Source: Sorangium cellulosum
GTDB taxonomy: Bacteria; Myxococcota_A; Polyangia; Polyangiales; Polyangiaceae
Reading direction: 5' to 3'
NCBI RefSeq assembly: GCF_002950945.1
Contig: NZ_CP012673.1
Span: 5,455,001-5,519,000 of the forward strand
DNA: 64,000 nucleotides
Shown: positions 19,076 to 26,971 of the stretch, in pieces
Layout: each line of letters opens with the position of its first letter
How positions within the stretch are numbered: the stretch's first letter is position 1
Position numbers and translations under genes: made by a program
Notes under the pieces: model-generated
Told to the model about the DNA's origin: nothing
What the model saw: only the letters and a program-made list of their open reading frames with translations
The model's database searches: none

Positions 19076-19518
19076 GAGGAAACCATTTTCCTGTCGAGCG
19101 GCTGCCGTCAAGCGGGTCGCGAGCGGTTCGACCAGCCGCGCGTGCACGGCGCGCTCGCCCGCGCCGTTCCCGCACCCATCCCGCACTGCGCCCAACCATG
19201 GGGACTGCGGTGCCGCGTCGCGTCAAACTCAGGAGAAGCCTTATTCCAGGTGCATCTCAGGTGATCCGCGCAACAGCTCTCAGCATGCAGTTAGCGCGCT
19301 CTCAATCGGACACGTGTGCAGAGCGGCGGTTCCTCCACACAGCCTCGTTCTCTTCATCTGCTGATCATCTGCTGACACACAGCGGCTGCCGCTGGCGGCC
19401 GACGCGGTGAAACGCCCGGCGACGGCGAACCAGGGCTGGATGGCGCGCTGGAATACGCGTTAACTTGAGAGGCTCGTGTCTTGACGCTGAAGGCAGCCCT
19501 GGTGAGGAGGAACCATCC
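19076..19518. other. 443-bp divergent intergenic region
   Basis: No gene supported. Contains a short direct repeat (ATCTGCTGA, near 19357 and 19367) and the ribosome site GAGGAGG of the following gene. TTGACG near 19481 may be a -35 element for the hydrolase gene. Confidence 0.4.
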
Positions 19519-20940
19519 ATGAAAACGAGGTCTTTCATCGTGTCTTTCGTGGCGGCCCTGGCATGTCTCGGCGCGGGGGACGAGGCGCGCGCGCTCCTGT
19601 CTCAGCCGTCGAGCGGCGCGTGGCCCCGCAGCCTGCAGCACGCCGCGCCGGAGTCGGTGGGCATGAGCAGCGACGCGCTCTACGACGCGGTCGCGGCGCT
19701 GGAGGACGCGGTCGTCGAGGGCGACATCCAGGGCGCGGTCCTTCTCGTCGCCCGGCGCGGCCGGATCGTGCTCCACGAGGCGCTCGGCGAGCGGGACGGC
19801 TTCAACGCGGGGTGGCCGGACATGCCCTCGCCGCCGATGCCCCGCGACGGGATCTTCGATCTCGAGTCCATGACGAAGCCGTTCACCGTGTTCCTGGCGC
19901 TCCGAATGCAGGAGTCCGGACACTTCCCCGGCTTTCACATCGACGACCGGGTGGTCTCCTATTTCCCGGAGTTCGCGGACCCGTCGAACCCCGCCAAGAG
20001 CCTCGTGACCGTGAGGGATCTGATGCGCTACGCGTCGGGGGAGGACGTCGACGCCGGCGGCGTCCTCGGCGCCAGCGACCGCTGGCACACGATGCTCACC
20101 GCCCCGCTGCTCTACACGCCGGGCCAGCGGGTGCTCTACAGCGACCTCGGGTACCGCATCCTCGGGCACGTGCTGGAGAAGGTCGGCGGCGGCTCGCTCC
20201 AGAGCCTGATGAAGGCCTACATCTTCGATCCGCTCGAGATGTCGAGCACGAGCTACCGGCCGAAGGTCTACCTGCCGAGGAAACACGACCGCTTCGTCGG
20301 CACGGCGTGGTCGGGCGTGCGCGGCCGCTACCTGCGGGGCGAGGTCCAGGACGAGACCGACTACGATATCGAGGAGAACACGGGCACCTGCGAGCACGAC
20401 CAGCTCACCGGGTGCGACGGCCTGTTCTCGACCGCGCGCGACCTGGCGACGTTCGGGCAGGTGCTGCTCAACCGGGGCGTCCACGTCCGGGGCCTCGACG
20501 TGCTCTGCAACCCGCTCATCGCCGTCTGCCCGGCCGAGCGGCTGCTCTCGCGGTCGTCCGTGGCGAGCATGACGACGCTCCAGACTGGCGATCTCGGCCT
20601 CCCGACGCCGGCCGCGACGTTCGCTCAGAACCTGTTCTACTCGAGCAAGGGGTACGGGTGGGAGCTCTACGACCCGGGCGCGTGGCCCGGCGGCGATCAC
20701 ACCTCGACCGCCGCCTACAGCAAGACCGGCGGCGCCGGGACGCTCATGGTCATCGACCCGGATCCGGCGCGAGATCTCATGATCATCCTGCTCACGAACC
20801 ACGGGCTCCCGGGGCACGAGCACCTCGGGATCGACGCGGACCAGAGGCTCTACTGGGACGAGTTCGACGCGATGATCGAGGCCATCCGGGCGGAGGAGGT
20901 CAACGACGCGGTGAACCTGTCGCTGATGGGCGTTCCCTAG
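19519..20940 (+). CDS. Serine hydrolase, class C beta-lactamase family
   Basis: A 473-residue exported enzyme of the beta-lactamase/DD-peptidase-like (EstB/AmpC) family. A signal peptide (KTRSFIVSFVAALACLGAG) precedes the catalytic motifs S117-M-T-K120, Y207-S-D209 (in the YxN position) and KTGG late in the chain. Such enzymes hydrolyse esters or peptides and rarely act as antibiotic lactamases. The ATG 19519 has GAGGAGG at 8 nt; the open frame upstream is ignored. It lies between the Uma2 gene and the convergent ATP-grasp gene, with only 7 bp to the latter's stop. Confidence 0.92.
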   Translation: MKTRSFIVSFVAALACLGAGDEARALLSQPSSGAWPRSLQHAAPESVGMSSDALYDAVAALEDAVVEGDIQGAVLLVARRGRIVLHEALGERDGFNAGWPDMPSPPMPRDGIFDLESMTKPFTVFLALRMQESGHFPGFHIDDRVVSYFPEFADPSNPAKSLVTVRDLMRYASGEDVDAGGVLGASDRWHTMLTAPLLYTPGQRVLYSDLGYRILGHVLEKVGGGSLQSLMKAYIFDPLEMSSTSYRPKVYLPRKHDRFVGTAWSGVRGRYLRGEVQDETDYDIEENTGTCEHDQLTGCDGLFSTARDLATFGQVLLNRGVHVRGLDVLCNPLIAVCPAERLLSRSSVASMTTLQTGDLGLPTPAATFAQNLFYSSKGYGWELYDPGAWPGGDHTSTAAYSKTGGAGTLMVIDPDPARDLMIILLTNHGLPGHEHLGIDADQRLYWDEFDAMIEAIRAEEVNDAVNLSLMGVP

Positions 20941-20947
20941 CGCGGTC

Positions 20948-22192
20948 TCAGCGGATCAGCGCCGGCGCGCTCAGCGCCGTCGCGTCCGTCATGCCGGCCT
21001 GGACGCGCGCGTAGATCCCGCACGCCTCCCCGGCGACGAGGTAGACGCCGTAATTGACGGCCTCCCGCCGCTCGTTCTCGAGCGCGGCGAAGTACCGCTG
21101 CGCGATCCAGCGCCCCTCCCGGGCCTTGGCCAGCGAGGCGCGCCAGACCTCATGGGTGGCGTGGCGCCCGAGGATCACCTCCTCGCCCTCGGCGCCGTAA
21201 TCGCTCTTCAGGACCCACTCCTCGCGCTGGGCGAGCAGCATCTCGGCGTGCAGCGTCTCCAGCCGCGACGTCACCGGGACGTAGCGCTCGATCGCCGCCT
21301 GCGCGCGCGGCGAGAAGCGGTGGAGGTGCTCCCACATGAACGCCATCGAGCGCTTGTTCTGCGGCAGCACCGAGCCGAGCGGGTTCACGATCGCCGCGCG
21401 GCCGTTCGCGAACGCCGTGAGCACCGCGCCGAGCGGGCCGACGAGCGGCTCCGCGTCGGGGATCTCCTCGTCGGTCCACACGCTCGAGCGCTCTCCCCAC
21501 CAGTCCGTCTTGTAATGGCGGAGCAGGATCGAGAAGGGGATGTCGAAGAGCGACAGGCCGCGCTCGTCGTGACCGAGGTTGTACGGCGAGCCGAGGACGA
21601 CCGTGTAGCCGCGCTCCTCGAGCCAGCGCTGGTAGAGGCGGATCACCGAGAGATCTTCGGTGAACTCCGTGGGATAAACGAAGCCGAGGCGCCGCGTCGC
21701 GCCCTCGCCGAGGATCGCGCGGGCGACCTCCTCCACCATCGCGCAGAACCGGGCGCCGAGCTCGCCGTTGGGGTCCCGCGCGCCCGGGTGCGCCGGCGCG
21801 GCGAGCGCGCTCAGGACGACCGCCTCCGCCTCGCCGGTCGGCGTGTCGCAGTTCAGCTCGGCTATCGCGGGGCCCTCGGCCGTCAGGAAGACGTCGGCCC
21901 GCGCGATGCCGTGCCACACCGGCTGCGACGAGAGCCACATCGCCTTCTGGCAGGGCGTCATGCAGAAGAAGCCGTCGAGCAGGGACGGCTCGTCCGCGAC
22001 CAGGAGGCACAGCTCGTTGTAGACGGCCGCGACCTCCTCGGCGGCCCGGTAGAGCGCGCGCTGCTCGGCCTCGGTGACGAACACCGGCGCCTCGCGGAAG
22101 CGCGGCGCGCCGTCGATCCAGGGGTCGGTGATGAGGCCCGTCTCGACGATCCTCGCGGCGAACGCGTCGTAGGCGCGGGCGGCGTCGCTCAT
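20948..22192 (-). CDS. Glutathionylspermidine-synthase-like ATP-grasp ligase
   Basis: A 414-residue enzyme of the GSPS-type ATP-grasp superfamily, which forms amide bonds between a carboxylate and an amine. Key features are AELNCDTPTG (Mg/ATP-binding E-x-N-x-D), WVLKSDYGAEGEEV (the ATP-binding Lys and glycine loop) and the terminal VNYGVYLVAGEACGIYARVQ block. It lacks the N-terminal amidase domain of E. coli Gsp, so it is a stand-alone ligase. Its ATG overlaps the stop of the DUF350 gene upstream, and the pairing GSPS-like ligase + DUF350 is a known widespread gene neighbourhood proposed to modify peptides or make novel amides. Substrate unknown. Confidence 0.93.
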   Translation of the reverse strand: MSDAARAYDAFAARIVETGLITDPWIDGAPRFREAPVFVTEAEQRALYRAAEEVAAVYNELCLLVADEPSLLDGFFCMTPCQKAMWLSSQPVWHGIARADVFLTAEGPAIAELNCDTPTGEAEAVVLSALAAPAHPGARDPNGELGARFCAMVEEVARAILGEGATRRLGFVYPTEFTEDLSVIRLYQRWLEERGYTVVLGSPYNLGHDERGLSLFDIPFSILLRHYKTDWWGERSSVWTDEEIPDAEPLVGPLGAVLTAFANGRAAIVNPLGSVLPQNKRSMAFMWEHLHRFSPRAQAAIERYVPVTSRLETLHAEMLLAQREEWVLKSDYGAEGEEVILGRHATHEVWRASLAKAREGRWIAQRYFAALENERREAVNYGVYLVAGEACGIYARVQAGMTDATALSAPALIR

Positions 22193-23040
22193 AGGAGGCG
22201 CGCGATGGCGATCGCGGTCGCGAGGTAGGTCGCCGCCTCGAGGGCGCCCATGCCCTCGTTCCGGTCGGCCGCGATGCCGGCGTCGAGGCGGCCGCCGCGC
22301 AGCGAGAGCGGCGCGCCGAGCAGCACGCTCTGCACGAGCAGCTGCCGGACCGGGTAGAGCGCGAAGAGGTAGAGCAGCACGCCGCCGTAGCCCTTCAGCG
22401 AGATGAAGAGGCCCTCGAAATCGCCCTCCAGCGCCCGCGCGATGACGATCGCCACCGCGATCGACGCGCCGGAGTAGCTCAGCGCCGCGGCGAGGTTCTC
22501 GCCCTGGATCTGCTCGGCGTCGTCGTAGGTGGTGAGCGCCCGGAAGAGCAGGATGAACACGTGCAGCGTGACCTGCGCGAGCAGGAAGAAGCCGAGCGAC
22601 AGGGCGAGATCGCCGAGATCCCGGCCCGCGATGGCGCGCGAGGTGATGAGGCCCGTGGCGACGTAGTGCGCCCCGGCGGCGACGCCCGCGGCCGCGTTGC
22701 CCCGCTCGATCTCGGCCGGGAGCTGCGACCTGAGCAGGAGCCGGATCCCGAGGTGGCCGGTCACCATCACGAGGACCAGGCCCATGGCGGCGAACGCGCC
22801 CACCCAGAGGACGTCGCGCGCGAAGCCGGAGCCGTCGAGGCAGTTCTTGACGGCGTTCGCGGCGACGAGGAACACCGCGAGGACCTGGCCGACGGTGAGC
22901 AGCCGGCGCGCGGCGTTGCTCTCCGTGAGGTCGCGGGCGACCGTGTGCGCCGGCGAGAAGATCCGCTGCCCGATGCGCAGCAGGGCGAGCAGAGCGAGCG
23001 TGGTGCCCAGCCCGAACCCCATCACGTAGGACAGCTCCAT
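22189..23040 (-). CDS. DUF350-family membrane protein, duplicated domain
   Basis: A 283-residue polytopic inner-membrane protein with about eight hydrophobic segments. It carries two to three copies of the DUF350 core in which a helix reads E-x-GN-x-AAG-x-x-x-G-x-x-x-A-x-GLI (GNAAAGVAAGAHYVATGLI; GENLAAALSYSGASIAVAI; EATYLATAIAIARLL). The ATG at 23040 is preferred to the GTG three codons upstream. It is the first gene of a two-gene operon with the ATP-grasp ligase (ATGA overlap), divergent from the oxygenase operon 199 bp away. DUF350 proteins are thought to accompany amide ligases at the membrane; mechanism unknown. Confidence 0.9.
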   Translation of the reverse strand: MELSYVMGFGLGTTLALLALLRIGQRIFSPAHTVARDLTESNAARRLLTVGQVLAVFLVAANAVKNCLDGSGFARDVLWVGAFAAMGLVLVMVTGHLGIRLLLRSQLPAEIERGNAAAGVAAGAHYVATGLITSRAIAGRDLGDLALSLGFFLLAQVTLHVFILLFRALTTYDDAEQIQGENLAAALSYSGASIAVAIVIARALEGDFEGLFISLKGYGGVLLYLFALYPVRQLLVQSVLLGAPLSLRGGRLDAGIAADRNEGMGALEAATYLATAIAIARLL

Positions 23041-23238
23041 GGGTCGCACGCTACAGAACGCGCCGCGCCGTCACAAGCCCCCTGCGCGATCGCAGCGGGC
23101 TCTCTGGCGCGCGGCGGCGATACGGAGACTCGTGGGCGCGAAGGCAGGCGCGAGCACCGACGACCCTTTCGGGGAGGCCGGCTCTTTGTGATATGGGTAG
23201 ACCGGCCGGTCGCGACGATCCGGCTCCTGCGACGGACC

Positions 23239-24147
23239 ATGGCCGAAACTTCCCGCGACTCCGGCATCCAGGGCATCTTCGCGCGGCCCTACATCGATCT
23301 CGAGCCGTACCTCGATCTCTCCCCGCTGGGCGAGATCCACGAGGAGATCTGCCTCGGGCTCACGCAGGTGCCCATCGATTACACGGGCGGCAGCCACCGC
23401 ACGATGGGCATCATGCCGCCGTCGCGGCTCGGCGAGGCGCTCGCCGACTACGGCGAGGTGATCCGCGGCCTCAGCGACGCGGAGTTCCTCACGTTCCAGC
23501 GGCTCTCGGACGACCCGTCCGCCATCGACCGGTCCGCGCGCGCAGCGCTGGAGTTCGGGGAGGAGCGCGACATCCCTCTCTCCCGGCGGCAGATGCTCTG
23601 GCTCAAGTTCCGCCATGGGGTCTACTTCCCCTGGAAGGTGTATGTCGAGCTCATCCCGAACCGCACCTGGAGCGAGAAGAGCCGGAGCGAAGGCAAGGAT
23701 TTCACCCGGCTCGCGCGGTCGTTCTTCCCGAGGACGATCGCCTACGTGAAGAGCCTGCCGTTCGCGTCGATCGGGCGCTGCAACATCATGGGGCTCGAGG
23801 CGAACGATCACGGCACCGTGCACCGCGACGGGGAGGGGGATCAGCCCGAGCCGGATCACTTCATCACGCTCTGCCCGGCGGGCAACAAGCGCCTCTTTCT
23901 GTGGGACGAGCGGGCGCGGCGCAAGACGGTCGTCTCCGGTCGGGCCTACTGGTTCAACGACCACGACTACCACGGCGTGGAGGCGGCCCCGTTCTTCCGG
24001 TACTCGCTGCGCGTCGACGGCGTCTTCACGCCGCAGTTCATCGAGGCGCTTCGACGTGACGTGCGGGACGCGCGCGGCGGGCGCGGCGCGGACGAGGCCG
24101 GGGACGCCGGGCCGGCGCCCCGCGACCGCGAGGAGGCCGCCGCGTGA
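23239..24147 (+). CDS. Fe(II)/2-oxoglutarate-type oxygenase B
   Basis: A 302-residue paralogue of the oxygenase at 17491. Metal ligands: H195-x-D197 (VHRD) and H245 (YHGVE), then FFRYSLRVDG. Shared blocks with A include RPYIDL, YTGGS, FPWKV, GKDF, FFPRT, GLEANDH and WFND-x-DYHGVE, with roughly half the residues identical by eye. The C-terminus has an extra acidic tail. ATG 23239 is chosen because homology to A starts ~12 residues later; the long open frame before it has no matching homology. Its stop overlaps the GTG of the next gene, forming a three-gene operon divergent from DUF350/ATP-grasp. Confidence 0.92.
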   Translation: MAETSRDSGIQGIFARPYIDLEPYLDLSPLGEIHEEICLGLTQVPIDYTGGSHRTMGIMPPSRLGEALADYGEVIRGLSDAEFLTFQRLSDDPSAIDRSARAALEFGEERDIPLSRRQMLWLKFRHGVYFPWKVYVELIPNRTWSEKSRSEGKDFTRLARSFFPRTIAYVKSLPFASIGRCNIMGLEANDHGTVHRDGEGDQPEPDHFITLCPAGNKRLFLWDERARRKTVVSGRAYWFNDHDYHGVEAAPFFRYSLRVDGVFTPQFIEALRRDVRDARGGRGADEAGDAGPAPRDREEAAA

Positions 24148-25502
24148 GCAAGCTGGACGAGCCGTTCGAGCGGGCCGATCTCGTCAACAAGCCGGGGATC
24201 CTCGGCGCGCGCTGGTGGCACGAGGGCCTCGCCGAGGCGCCGAAGGACGTCTCGAGGCGGCGGGCGATCGCGATCGCGCTCGGCGCCGCGGGCGTCGCGG
24301 GGCTCGGGGTGATGTTCGCGGCGGCCGCCGACGGGTGCTCCGGGGACGATCACGAGGTCCAGCGGAAGCGGGCGCTCGATCTGCAGCGGGATTTCGGCTG
24401 GAGCTTCGGCGCCGCCGCGGAGAGCGTGACGTTCAACGGCGAGTCGACCGCGCCGTTCGACCGCGCGGCGCTCGCGCGCATGGCCTCGGACCTGCGCCCG
24501 GGCGACGAGGCCCTGCGCGTCTACTACGCGCCCGCCCTGTTCGAGGCGCCGTCCGCGCAGCCGAGGCTCGTCGCCGAGGAGGACCGGACGCCGATCACGC
24601 CGCTCCGCGACGTGCTCCGGCCGATCTTCACGCCGGCGATGGACCGCGCCTACCGCAGCGGCAAGGCGCTCGCGTCGCTGTTCCTCGGCGCCGCGGCGGA
24701 CAGCGTCCGCCGGGACATCCTGGTCGTCGTGGATCTCGACGGCCCCGAGGCGGTGGCCTTCGCCGCCGGCGCGGCGGCCGCGTTCGACCCGGTGTTCGTC
24801 TTCGACAACTGGCCGCACCCGCGCGGCGTCGTGAAATCCCACCTGACGCTCGCCGCGGCGGCCTATTATCAGCCGCTCTTCGCCCGCCCGTCCGAGCGCC
24901 GCCGCGCGCCCATGATCGTGCTCGATCGGCAGCGGCTCTCGGACTACACGGACGACGCCACGCAGTTCGACAACCGCTATGTCGCAAAGATGCCGTCCGC
25001 CGCGGCGCTCTCGGAGCTCGGCGTCCGCCACGTGCTCTACGTCGCGCCCACGGCGTCCGACACGCTCGAGTCCGCCGATCTCAACGAGGACTTCGTGAGC
25101 TACCAGGGCCGGATGATCGACGTGAAGATGCTGGCCGCGACCGTCTTCGCGCCCGACCTCGCGATCCCGAAGCCCGCCGGCGACACCGGCGACTGGCCCG
25201 CTCACTACTACGGCGGCGCCGCCGCGTCGCACGGCTGGTTCTGGGTGGATTATCCCTGGGAGCCGCCCCCGCCCCCGCGGCCTCCGCCCGTCGAGCCGGC
25301 CGTGCAGCGGCCCGGCAAGAGGTATGTGCCCGCGCTGCGCGCGACGCCGTTCTCCAGCGCGACCCTCGGCGCGCCGCGGCCGATGCCGCCGGGGTTCGGG
25401 ACGGTGCCTGTCCTGGTGGCGCTGGGCACCGGCGTGGTCCTCGGCGCGGCGCTCGGCCGCAGCGGCTCGTGGAACCGGGCTTCGGGGGGATACGGAGGCT
25501 GA
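24144..25502 (+). CDS. Membrane-anchored protein of unknown function
   Basis: A 452-residue protein I do not recognise. About 40 cytoplasmic residues precede an SRRRAIA motif and a hydrophobic segment (~residues 39-60), resembling a Tat-type signal anchor. The main domain (residues ~75-360) mixes alpha/beta segments with strands such as DILVVVDLDGPEAVAF and MIVLDRQRLSDYTDD. A Pro-rich stretch (PPPPPRPPPVEP) and a C-terminal hydrophobic helix (VPVLVALGTGVVLGAAL) close the chain. Its GTG overlaps the oxygenase B stop (GTGA), and the next gene starts 1 nt after its stop, so it belongs to this operon and is probably a substrate, transporter partner or membrane scaffold. Confidence 0.87.
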   Translation: MSKLDEPFERADLVNKPGILGARWWHEGLAEAPKDVSRRRAIAIALGAAGVAGLGVMFAAAADGCSGDDHEVQRKRALDLQRDFGWSFGAAAESVTFNGESTAPFDRAALARMASDLRPGDEALRVYYAPALFEAPSAQPRLVAEEDRTPITPLRDVLRPIFTPAMDRAYRSGKALASLFLGAAADSVRRDILVVVDLDGPEAVAFAAGAAAAFDPVFVFDNWPHPRGVVKSHLTLAAAAYYQPLFARPSERRRAPMIVLDRQRLSDYTDDATQFDNRYVAKMPSAAALSELGVRHVLYVAPTASDTLESADLNEDFVSYQGRMIDVKMLAATVFAPDLAIPKPAGDTGDWPAHYYGGAAASHGWFWVDYPWEPPPPPRPPPVEPAVQRPGKRYVPALRATPFSSATLGAPRPMPPGFGTVPVLVALGTGVVLGAALGRSGSWNRASGGYGG

Positions 25503-25503
25503 C

Positions 25504-26076
25504 GTGGAGCACTCGATCTTCGCGATGGAAGTGTGCGCGCGCATGGACCCCGGGAGTTATCTCCATCGCACGCTCTTCGAGTCGGTCCAGGGCCACTGCG
25601 AGCGGATGAGCCTGAACCAGAAGTGGCACCAGTACCGCCGCGCGCAGATGGCCCTGCTCTCCAGCCTGCAGCTCGTCGAGAAGGGGTGCTGGGACTACTT
25701 CGACGACGACGCCCGGGCGCGCAAGGACTTCGCCATGTGGACCGGCGGCATGACCACCGAGGAGGGCGCGCGCAAGGCCCCGTCCGGGATGCCCGACGTG
25801 TACCGCGGCCAGCCGCGTTATCTGACCTTCACGATGGCGTTCCTGCTGGTCCAGGGATCACCGACGGATCGCATGCTTCACACGATCTGCAACGTCCCCC
25901 AGGCGCGGCTCTGGCATCGCGACGTGTTCGGCCACCTCCTCCAGAACCTCGGGAACGTGAGCTTCGCCAGCGTCGCGTCGGACGTCATCTACCTGATCCC
26001 GCGCGACGACGGCTGGGGGCTCACGCCGGAGGACCTGATGGACCCCAAGTTCCACTACCTGCGGCCGCTCGTCTGA
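25504..26076 (+). CDS. Unknown cytoplasmic protein, third gene of oxygenase operon
   Basis: A 190-residue protein without a signal peptide or recognisable motif. It is helix-rich, with conserved-looking aromatic and Cys positions (WHQYRRAQ, GCWDYFDDD, PRYLTFTMAFLL, ICNVPQARLWHRD). The GTG start sits 1 nt after the preceding stop, indicating translational coupling. It ends convergent to oxygenase C. Being in a tight operon with an iron oxygenase suggests a partner or substrate-binding subunit, but this is inference only. Confidence 0.84.
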   Translation: MEHSIFAMEVCARMDPGSYLHRTLFESVQGHCERMSLNQKWHQYRRAQMALLSSLQLVEKGCWDYFDDDARARKDFAMWTGGMTTEEGARKAPSGMPDVYRGQPRYLTFTMAFLLVQGSPTDRMLHTICNVPQARLWHRDVFGHLLQNLGNVSFASVASDVIYLIPRDDGWGLTPEDLMDPKFHYLRPLV

Positions 26077-26082
26077 GGTCCT

Positions 26083-26096
26083 GCGGGGGCGCCCGC
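26083..26096. terminator. Short GC hairpin between convergent genes
   Basis: GCGGG and CCCGC flank GGCG in the 20-bp gap between the convergent stops. A small hairpin that may help terminate both transcripts; no T-tract. Confidence 0.35.
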
Positions 26097-26861
26097 TCAG
26101 AACCACGTCTCCCAGCGCCCGCTGTCGAGCTCGGCGGCGTGCACGGTGGCGGAGATGCGGTCGCGGCCGCCCGGGAAGGGCTGTATCTGGTGGAGGCGGT
26201 AGCTGTCGATGACGAGCGCGCCGCCGGGGCTGTAGCTGGCGATGTCGCTGCGGGCGGAGCGCGCCTCGTCCTCCGCGTCGTCGCGCCCGTCGTACAGCGC
26301 GTCCCACAGCTTGAGCCCGCCGTCCGCGTCGGGGAGCTCCAGCATCACGACCACGGTGATCGCGCGGAGCCGCCGGGCGAGGTGGTAGTCGGAGAGACCT
26401 TCGGTGTCGAAATGGACGACGCCGCCCTCGCGCGCGACCTTCTCCCCGGCGGGGAAGATGTGCACGCCGGGCCCGCAGAAGCCGCGCCGGGGCTGCGCGG
26501 GCGCGCCGGTGATCGCGGCGACGAGCTCGCGCATCCGGCGCTGGAGGCCGGGGAGGTAGCGCTCCACGCGCGCGTCGGAGGCGGCCGCGTCGGCGAAATA
26601 ACGCCGGGAGAGCCCCTGCTCCAGGTGCGTGTAGAAGGCGCGCCCGAGCGAGAACTGCTCGCCTCCGAAGTCGGGGGTCCACTCGGCGCGGGCGGCGTAG
26701 ACCCCGGCGACGAGCGCGGCGCGCTCCGCCTCGGAGAAGACGCGCGGCACCTCGAGGGCGAAGTGGCGGCGGAGGTGGGCGATCGGCGGGGCGGGGGAGG
26801 GCGCGGCCGGGGGGAGGCGCGGGTCGATCCGCCGTACGGAGGCGCGGCGCGCGGTGGGCAT
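26097..26861 (-). CDS. Fe(II)/2-oxoglutarate-dependent oxygenase C
   Basis: A 254-residue protein of the prolyl-4-hydroxylase-like 2OG-Fe(II) superfamily, not closely related to oxygenases A and B. Metal ligands appear as H150-x-D152 (VVHFDTEG) and H224 (SYRLHQIQPF), with R233 or R235 (GGRDRIS) for 2-oxoglutarate. The segment between contains typical strand pairs (AITVVVMLELPDADGGLKLWD). ATG 26861. It is convergent with the operon of oxygenase B and has its own promoter region next to the recombinase gene. Together with A, B and the Rieske enzyme it gives this 10.5-kb stretch four non-heme iron oxygenases. Confidence 0.92.
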   Translation of the reverse strand: MPTARRASVRRIDPRLPPAAPSPAPPIAHLRRHFALEVPRVFSEAERAALVAGVYAARAEWTPDFGGEQFSLGRAFYTHLEQGLSRRYFADAAASDARVERYLPGLQRRMRELVAAITGAPAQPRRGFCGPGVHIFPAGEKVAREGGVVHFDTEGLSDYHLARRLRAITVVVMLELPDADGGLKLWDALYDGRDDAEDEARSARSDIASYSPGGALVIDSYRLHQIQPFPGGRDRISATVHAAELDSGRWETWF

Positions 26862-26971
26862 GGCCCAACGACGGTTAGCATCGCCCGGGGCGACCAGCCA
26901 ACCGGGGACGAGCGGGCCCGCCGGCGGCTCCGGCGGCTCCGACGGCTCCGACGCCTCCGACGCCTCCGACG

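Noticed and set aside
22561-23238. N-terminal extension of oxygenase B in an uninterrupted frame
   Set aside because: It overlaps the DUF350 gene on the other strand, is highly charged and has no counterpart in paralogue A.
26900-26971. Run of CTCCGACG-type 9-bp repeats beside the recombinase as a possible att site
   Set aside because: Simple low-complexity repeats with no matching copy elsewhere in the window and no tRNA homology.
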